Source: Cherax quadricarinatus | Lineage: Eukaryota; Arthropoda; Malacostraca; Decapoda; Parastacidae | Assembly: GCF_038502225.1 (NCBI RefSeq) | Contig: NC_091346.1 | Location: 11,653,365 to 11,717,364, forward strand | Length of the DNA stretch: 64,000 nt | Reading direction: 5' to 3' | Part shown: in pieces, positions 57,262-64,000 of the stretch | Layout: the number at the start of each line of letters is the position of its first letter | How positions within the stretch are numbered: the stretch's first letter is position 1 | Program-made: the position numbers and the translations under genes | The notes under the pieces: generated by a model | Told to the model about the DNA's origin: nothing | What the model saw: only the letters and a program-made list of their open reading frames with translations | Database searches by the model: none

Positions 57262-59151
57262 TAGAGGACTAGCGTAGTATGTCTTAAGCTGGTTAACATG
57301 GTACACATGATTAGATTTCTTTTTCCCAGGCGTACGTACCAAATAATTTACGTCGCTAAGCCTTTTCACTACTTCCAGGGGACCATCATACCTGGCTTGT
57401 AGAGCATGACCTGGTACTAATTTCCGAGCCATCACCTTATCTCCTGCTTTAAAAGAACGAGAGACAACACGCTTGTCATAATGTTGCTTCATTCTAGCTT
57501 GGGCTGAAACTAGGTTTCTCGAAGCTAGCTCTCTAGCTGCTGTCAAATGTTGCTGCATTAATGAAGGTGAAGTACTCAATGATGGATTTGATTTTTCTGT
57601 CCACACGTCTTTTAACACTGCGAGAGGACCACGCACTTGGTGTCCGAATATTAATTCAAACGGACTAAACCCGAGACTTTCTTGCTCACTTTCTCTCATA
57701 GCGAACAGAAGAAAAGGTATACCCTCATCCCAGTCTCTAGAAAAATGTTCACAATAAGCTCTCATCATGGACTTCAGTGTCTGATGAAATCTCTCTAGAG
57801 CACCTTGTGACTGTGGATGATAACTGGTTGAAAGTACAGACTTTATTCCTAGGTGGGATAATGCTTCTCGAAGGATCTTAGAAGTGAAGTTAGATCCCTG
57901 ATCTGATTGTATCTCTCGTGGCAATCCAACCTGGGAGAAAAATTTCATTAGCGCTCTCACAATAGCACGAGCATTAATTTTTCTCATAGGAATAGCTTCG
58001 GGATAGCGTGTTGCAGCGTCCATAATAGTAAATAAGTATTGGTTTCCTAGTTTGGTTCTAGGCAAAGGACCAACACAATCAATAATAAGACGTGAGAATG
58101 GTTCACCATCCACGGTGATAGGAATGAGAGGTGCAGGAGGAGGAGGAGTGAGTGCTGGCTTGCCTGTCACTTGACACACGTGGCAACGTCGCACATGATC
58201 GGCTACTGTTTCTTTCATCTTTGGCCAAGTAAAATGTTTCGCCAGTTTACCGAGTGTCTTCTTGACACCCAAATGTCCTCCTATGGGACTATTGTGAGCA
58301 AAATCAATGGCTTGTTCACGAAATGTAATTGGTAACACTACGAGATGCTTGACTGTGGTGGAAACACTATCAGCTGACAACTTACATGTATTTTTCTCCC
58401 TCAGTACACCGTTATTATAATAGTAACAATTATCGAGATCCTTTGCTTCACTCTCAGTAATTGCTATATCTCTCAGTCTTTCCAGTGACTGATCAACAAA
58501 CTGATCCTTGATTAAATCATCATGAGTTAGAAATTTAACGTCAGTAGTGTCCTGACTAGGTTGAAGACACGGGGGAGTTGGTGTTAATGATCCTGGGCGC
58601 AGAGCGTCACTAAACAACATATTCAACCCCAAATCATTGTCGTCCACTAACTCAACAGGAGACAAGGATGGTTGTTGTATCTTTGACATAGCTCTAGTAA
58701 TTGCTCTGAGAGGAAATAAAATAGGTTTCTCTCTACAAGTTTCAATGGCATAATTATCATCAGTGTTATTATCAATCACAAGTGGTTCTTTACATATACC
58801 AGCATGAAGGATATCGTTCCCTATCAATAAGTCCACTGACCTGATGGGAAATACACCACTGGATACACCCACTGAAATATAACCAGTATAATAGCTTGTT
58901 TCAATGTATACCTTATGAAGAGGTACTTTTATAACAGCCCCTCCATAGGCTTCTAACAATACATCTATCTTGCAATAGGTATCATCAGTTATGGGCAGTA
59001 CATCTTCTCTTAATAATGTGAGATAACTGCCAGTGTCTCTGAAAGTAATTATCTCAGTTAGATGTGATTCGTCAAATCCTACTTTACCTCTCGAAAAGCA
59101 AGGACTCATCGCTGAACGAATCTTTTCGTCAGATGCACTTTCTGATGCTAG
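57262..59151 (-). CDS. Gypsy-B protease-integrase part of pol (outer copy)
   Basis: An open frame of more than 600 residues, in phase with gag across the TGA at 59152-59154. Protease: FRDTGSYLTLLRED and SVDLLIGNDIL. Linker of about 110 residues. Integrase zinc region: DFAHNSPIGGHLGVKKTLGK, then HVRRCHVCQVTG. Catalytic core: RLIIDCVGPLPRTKLG (first Asp), EIQSDQGSNFTSKILREAL (second Asp), GALERFHQTLKSMMR (Glu); all three acidic residues are present. The C-terminal part has KQHYDKRVVSRSFKAGDKV and ARYDGPLEVVKRLSDVNYLV, a GPY/F-like domain. Integrase would insert the cDNA with a 5-bp stagger. The frame's last residues after PLPTV come from the inverted LTR of the nested copy; originally it ran on into RT in the same frame. 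Confidence 0.9.
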
Positions 59152-60690
59152 TCATCTGTTCTGAGTAACATTATCTAAAACAGTAGGATCAGAGGTATTA
59201 CTAGGATTTTGGTGCCTTTGTTGCTTGGAAGAAGATACGACTTGAGTGAGGGCGCCAGCCGCACGACTGCTTCTTGTATCTTTTTCTAACTTATAGCAAT
59301 ACTTTCTAGCATGTCCTTTTCTGTTACAATAGGTACATTTAACTTTCTTGTTCTCGATATCAGATTTCTGTCTAGCCACAGAGACAGATTCAGGATTATG
59401 TGTTTTCCTGGTAAAGGTACTAGAAGTTACAGTAGCAGATACATCAGGCCGGCAATGAGTAGCTGATTTAGGTTGCCAACTCCTAGGACAATTTTTAGTT
59501 ATCTTGTTTCTCTGTGTTTTAGTACGTACAAGTTTGTGAGAAATCTCGTAATTGTCTGCTAATGCTGAAGTTTCCAGAATATCCGAGGTAGTATGATCGA
59601 TCAGATATTCTTGTTATGTCAGCAGACATACAGTTGTTAAACTCTTCATGTAGTAACAACTGAACAAGGCTGTCGTAGTTGTTACACTTGGCAGACCTAC
59701 ACCACCTCTCAAATGCAACTTTTTTCTCACGAGCAAACTCTACACAAGTTTGATCTTGTAGTCGTTGTAACGTACGAGATGCGCTTTGATAACTTACGGG
59801 TAACAAGTTATATGTCTCTAGAATAGTTAGTTTGACAGCATCATAACTAATGTACTTGGCAAATGGTAAAGCAGCAGTACAAGTTTGAGCTCTTCCTGTC
59901 AAAGCTGTGTGCAACAAGGTAGCCCAGTGCTTACGGGGCCAGTTCATAGCATATGCCTGGTTCTCAAACACATCAAAATAGGTGTCTAAGTCACTCTCAA
60001 AAAACTTAGGAACCATTGATGCAGCTTTCTGCACATTAAATGTGTCCTGTGATCTATCAGTCTCTTGTCTTCCCAGATGAACATTTTCTCTCTGGAAATC
60101 TTCTTCATTCAATTTCCTCTGAGCCTCTATTTGTGCAGTCTGCAACATAATGAGGCGTTCTAACCTCTCAAACTGCTCCTGAGAGATAGGACAGTGGGTA
60201 ATGGAGGAGTAAGGAATCTAACGAATGAGTCTGGACGTTCTTTAGGTCGAGCACCTCGTCCAACCGTCCCTAGAGAGTCTAGATCTGGTCTAGGATAAGT
60301 AGATACAGGTATAGCATACACAGTACTAGCGTGAGGCTTAGTCATACTACCAGCTATACTCTGTACTAATGTGTCAGTGAGGGAAGGCAAGAGCGGAGGT
60401 TCACTAGGCTCAGACACTTCTGCCTTAGTTGCTCTTTCTTCTACGTCATCAAATAGAGTCATACTTCCTAATTGTGACACTAGGCTTTCTTAATCTGAAT
60501 CATAATCAGACACCTCTGTATGAGCAGGAAACAATATATCTTTAATTAACGCTCTGACAGTTTCTGAGGTGCAATTCCTGTTATACGTCACACCGAGATA
60601 TTTGGCTACTCACCAACACGTCTGAAGTTTTAATATACTTAACTCAGACAAAGTCAGAGTATCAATTAACTGTTTCACTTTGGCATACAT
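59152..60690 (-). pseudogene. Gypsy-B Gag (outer copy, broken)
   Basis: Homologue of the intact gag at 52536-54089. It starts near 60690 (MYAKVKQLIDTLTLSEL). In-frame stops stand where the inner copy has Gln (WQVA, near 60610) and Ser (DSDSES, near 60490), with frameshifts near 60170 and 59610. Recognisable parts: MVPKFFESDLDTYFDVFENQ and WPRKHWATLLHTALTGRAQ, then LLLHEEFNNCMSADI, and the zinc knuckle CTYCNRKGHARKYC (about 59300-59340). It ends with the same TGA CTAG context as the inner copy. Confidence 0.88.
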
Positions 60691-60975
60691 CACGAAAATA
60701 ATTGTACTACGAGAGAGTGATTATGGGAAACTATAATCCTAATAGGAATTTTAGTGTTGGTTGTCTTAGAGCTAGAACTCATAAACAGTATTTCCATCTT
60801 TGATCAAGAGACTAAATCAGGTACATACATCCACCTGGTATGTTGTACAAGACTAAACTCAAAGTCTTCAGATTAGGAAAGTACTCAAAGTGTTTGATCA
60901 CAGAGTTACTAGTATGTCAAACTGGACAATTACTCCAACACCTTGGATCAAGAGCATCCCGGACAGGCCCCCATT
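60691..60975 (-). other. Gypsy-B leader and primer site (outer copy)
   Basis: About 285 bp between LTR-C and gag, matching 52251-52535 in reverse complement. The primer-site candidate TGGGGGCCTGTCCGGGAT follows the LTR end and two bases. Confidence 0.75.
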
Positions 60976-62618
60976 TGTTACAAAAAACGCGATTCTAAAA
61001 GCTTAGAGATCTCCAGTGAATACTAGAAAGGACTTCCCTTCTAGCATCCAGCCTGTTACTGGGTTTTCGTAGCAAGTAGTCAGTATCCTTGTCCAATTAT
61101 CCATTAGAATTCAGTATGATTCAATAGTGCTTCAGGATTACAACTGGTAGGCTAACTAGAGAAATTAAAATTTAGTAAATTATTAGTCATTAAGTTGTCT
61201 AGGCGTATATCAAATTAAATTAAATTATTCACAGTAATTAAAATAATATCACTTCTCTCGTGTACAATATTATTGTGCTGAAAGCACATATCACATTTAT
61301 AATTCTTAAGTACCGTCTGGTACATTAACATTTAATAAGATATTACAAATATGTACAAGTTTGTGTGTATGTGTGTAAGTGCTCTAAGTAGTTTGCTATG
61401 TCTCACGACTCGACTTGACTTAAACAAGTGACTGACAAAGTCCTCAAATAAACTAACTTCTTGACCAACTGGCAGTCAGAACAGTCTGCTTGAACAATAA
61501 AAAGAATGAATGCTAAGCCCAATAGCAATATAACAAGCAACTGCGACACAGAATCAGGAACAAGGAGATAATATAACGACACTAAGTAGGGACCATCTGC
61601 AGATCCTCCTCAAAAGTCATGAAACTCCCATACTACTTACCTGGAGTTTACCTGGAGAGAGTTCCGGGGGTCAACGCCCCCGCGGCCCGGTCTGTGACCA
61701 GGCCTCCTGGTGGATCAGAGCCTGATCAACCAGGCTGTTGCTGCTGGCTACACGCAAACCAACGTACGAGCCACAGCCCGGCTGATCAGGAACTGACTTT
61801 AGGTGCTTGTCCAGTGCCAGCTTGAAGACTGCCAGGGGTCTGTTGGTAATCCCCCTTATGTGTGCTGGGAGGCAGTTGAACAGTCTCGGGCCCCTGACAC
61901 TTATTGTATGGTCTCTTAACGTGCTAGTGACACCCCTGCTTTTCATTGGGGGGATGGTGCATCGTCTGCCAAGTCTTTTGCTTTCATAGTGAGTGATTTT
62001 CGTGTGCAAGTTCGGTACCAGTCCCTCTAGGACTAGTTCAGCATAAGAAAATCCCCGACTGTGATAATACACAGATACCAGTACAAGTTAGGTCAGAAGC
62101 TACAGCTCAAGACCTGAGTTGTTTAGAGTGTCTATGCAATCTCAGTACAACGTCTAAAATCACTAAGTCTATACAATGTTCTGTGAACAGAGTCTCACAG
62201 AACTGACAATGATGAGACAAGAGACGGTCTTCCAACAAGGGCCTATAAGGGAGATTTAGGCACTTTCTCTGGAATACGTCCAACCACCCAGCGAGTCTAG
62301 ACCAGACTGAATACTTCAGGCAAGGTGAGGACGCCCCCCCCCCTCGATCACGTGATAGCTCCATGGACAGTTGCTGCCCAGCAACCGAAGCCGACAGTCT
62401 AACGAGCCACAAGCGATAATTACAGTAGTTAGACAATCAAGACTTGAACTGAGCACATAATATGTTACATCCTACCTCACAACATAAGTCAAATAATAAT
62501 ATAAAGCAATATATTTACGATTTAGCTATTATCACAAATATAAGCAATATAAAATTATATGAAAAGATAATATAATATATACCTATTAATCATTGCAACC
62601 CATTCAGGGGTTGCAACA
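60976..62618 (-). mobile_element. Gypsy-B outer 5' LTR (LTR-C), with LINE insertion
   Basis: Same LTR as at 48835 and 56034, here in minus orientation from TTGCAACA (62618) to TGTTACA (60976). A LINE 3' fragment interrupts it at 61637-62033. Without it the LTR is about 1246 bp. Confidence 0.88.
61637..62033 (-). mobile_element. LINE-E: CR1/Jockey-like LINE, 3' end
   Basis: On the minus strand it encodes the RT C-terminus: ELVLEGLVPNLHTKITHYES, KRLGRRCTIPPMKSRG, LRDHTISVRGPRLFNCLPAH, ITNRPLAVFKLALDKHLKSV. Then come a GC-rich 3' UTR and a tail of CTCCAGGTAAA repeats (plus-strand ACCTGGAGTTTACCTGGAG). 5'-truncated. It replaces a few bases of the LTR (GAATCTAA). Confidence 0.83.
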
Positions 62619-62974
62619 ATGTCATCATTTAGGACTTAGATCAACAGTCAGTCCTCTTCCCGCATGTACACTTCATTCAAGAAAATCAACAATATAATAT
62701 CTTTATATTCGTTTTGGTAATTATATCTAAGTAACTTGTTTCATTTATTGATCATTTCGTAACTCACTTTAGAATCTAGGTATCCGTATTTCATGACAAG
62801 TTAAATCCGTTTTAAGTTCCTGAAAAGAGGAATGATTATGGCTCAAACATTCCTATAATATTATTTATCATCATTCCTATAATAACTGTAGCCCTATTTC
62901 TAACCACTGTCTCGTGATGATCATTAAAGAAAACATTAAAGCAACCTCTGATACAAATTTTTATTTTTCTACAG
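62619..62974 (+). other. intron end upstream of exon B
   Basis: Unique AT-rich intron from the Gypsy-B border (ATGT duplication at 62619-62622) to the pyrimidine-rich acceptor of exon B. Confidence 0.55.
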
Positions 62975-63127
62975 GAGGTGGACACGAGTATCCTCATGAT
63001 GTCTGCAGAGAGGAACCAGTTGACGGAGGCGAGCGAGTTCCTCTACATGGAGGTGCACACAGCTGGCTACCTGAGACCCGTCCCTCACTCAGACATCACT
63101 GGCTTCATTAAACCCTTCACAAGCTTC
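62975..63127 (+). CDS. ionotropic receptor (IR/iGluR family), internal exon B
   Basis: A 153-bp exon (51 codons, phase 0 at both ends) with acceptor TTTTTATTTTTCTACAG| and donor |GTAAGTTC. It encodes EVDTSILMMSAERNQLTEAS, then EFLYMEVHTAGYLRPV, then PHSDITGFIKPFTSF. The arrangement (short acidic start; SAER, where glutamate receptors have TxxR for ligand binding; a poorly conserved DFSxP-like EFLYM; and a final GFxKPFT leading into the first membrane segment) fits a divergent variant ionotropic receptor. It joins exon A in phase. The pore and later exons lie beyond the window. The neighbouring 65-codon frame 62914-63111 is a different, unsupported frame. Confidence 0.75.
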
Positions 63128-63515
63128 GTAAGTTCTGGAACATGAAGCCGACCACCGACCAGTCACTTTGTTATCACTGGTTTCTTCAGTCTTTTTCACT
63201 GGTTTACAAAAATACACTAAATATTAATATGCGAGAGCCTATATACCGAAGATAATATAACAGCGAGATAACTAATGTCGAATAAGTTGTTCGAAAACTT
63301 GTTTATGCAATAAATTGGCGACAATCTATTTGTGCATATCGATTTTAAGTAAAAATAAATTTAAGCTGATCAACTAAATATTTAGTAAAATTACATAAGA
63401 TGTGGTTCCCATTTTTTTCACATGATTTTGAATGAAAAATTGTATCTCTCTAAAAGAAAATTAAAAAAAGCCCAATTTTTAAGGCTGTTCGGCCTAATTG
63501 ACCAATTCAGAATAT
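63128..63515 (+). other. start of the next intron
   Basis: Unique AT-rich intron after the donor GTAAGT. No other exon seen before the TA array. Confidence 0.55.

Positions 63516-64000
<485 letters not shown>

Larger units (their letters stand above)
48835..62618 (-). mobile_element. Gypsy-B (outer): Gmr1-like Ty3/gypsy retrotransposon
   Basis: A minus-strand LTR retrotransposon running from LTR-C (60976-62618) to LTR-A (48835-50092). Reading on the minus strand: 5' LTR, primer site, gag, protease, integrase, [nested second copy 52244-57256], RT, RNase H, about 650 bp without genes, purine tract, 3' LTR. Removing the nested copy and its 5-bp duplication joins integrase and RT in one frame. 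Without insertions it is about 8.4 kb with LTRs of about 1.25 kb (termini TGTTGCAA...TTGTAACA). The order protease-integrase-RT matches Gypsy-A. Confidence 0.88.

Noticed and set aside
62914..63111. A 65-codon gene overlapping exon B
   Set aside because: It ignores the splice acceptor at 62974 and reads a different frame from the one with receptor similarity.

Overview
This window looks like a repeat-choked piece of a decapod crustacean genome (crayfish, lobster or shrimp type; inferred from the repeat families and gene style, not proven). The only host coding sequence I can support is two exons of one plus-strand gene. Exon A (36489-36573) and exon B (62975-63127) have good splice sites and compatible phases, and together they read as the ligand-binding-domain-to-first-membrane-segment part of a variant ionotropic receptor (IR/iGluR family). 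They are separated by a 26.4-kb intron. Everything upstream of exon A is probably intron too, because that exon opens with a 3' splice site.

Layout. 1-14380: a satellite of about 450 copies of a 32-bp unit, with a degenerate edge to 15243. 15316-15990: a 30-bp minisatellite. 16079-28800: a tRNA-derived SINE interrupted by a Ty3/gypsy retrotransposon (here Gypsy-A, 16431-28724, target duplication CAGAC). The 3' LTR of Gypsy-A was hit by a full-length CR1/L2-type LINE (LINE-A) and by a foldback element, and a 5.55-kb segment (16505-22055) was later inverted between two TTAA sites. 29372-31534: a 40-bp minisatellite. 31640-35920: trinucleotide-type arrays. 36489-36573: IR exon A. 36690-44030: fragments of three LINE families (LINE-C CR1/Jockey-like, a second LINE-A inserted into it, and a Tx1/L1-like LINE-D). 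44450-47710: a small palindromic element, an 11-bp minisatellite and an old LINE endonuclease fragment bracketed by inverted repeats. 48835-62618: a second Ty3/gypsy retrotransposon (Gypsy-B) on the minus strand, with a second copy of itself nested in reverse orientation (52244-57256). 62975-63127: IR exon B. The window ends in a TA array and a dispersed repeat.

The most interesting biology is in the two gypsy elements. Once the nesting and the inversion are undone, both have the unusual domain order Gag-protease-integrase-RT-RNase H and a Gag region resembling the vertebrate SCAN domain. Both traits belong to the Gmr1-like gypsy lineage. In Gypsy-B, gag and pol share one frame, separated by a single TGA followed by CTAG in both copies, the context of known leaky stop codons. 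What first looks like an ambisense retrotransposon (RT divergent from gag) is explained by nested insertion, with a 5-bp target duplication, of a copy that has lost all but 7 bp of its 5' LTR.

Most long open frames here are by-products of tandem repeats and are not genes. All retroelement genes carry frameshifts, stops or deletions, except the inner gag (52536-54089) and the outer protease-integrase frame (57262-59151).
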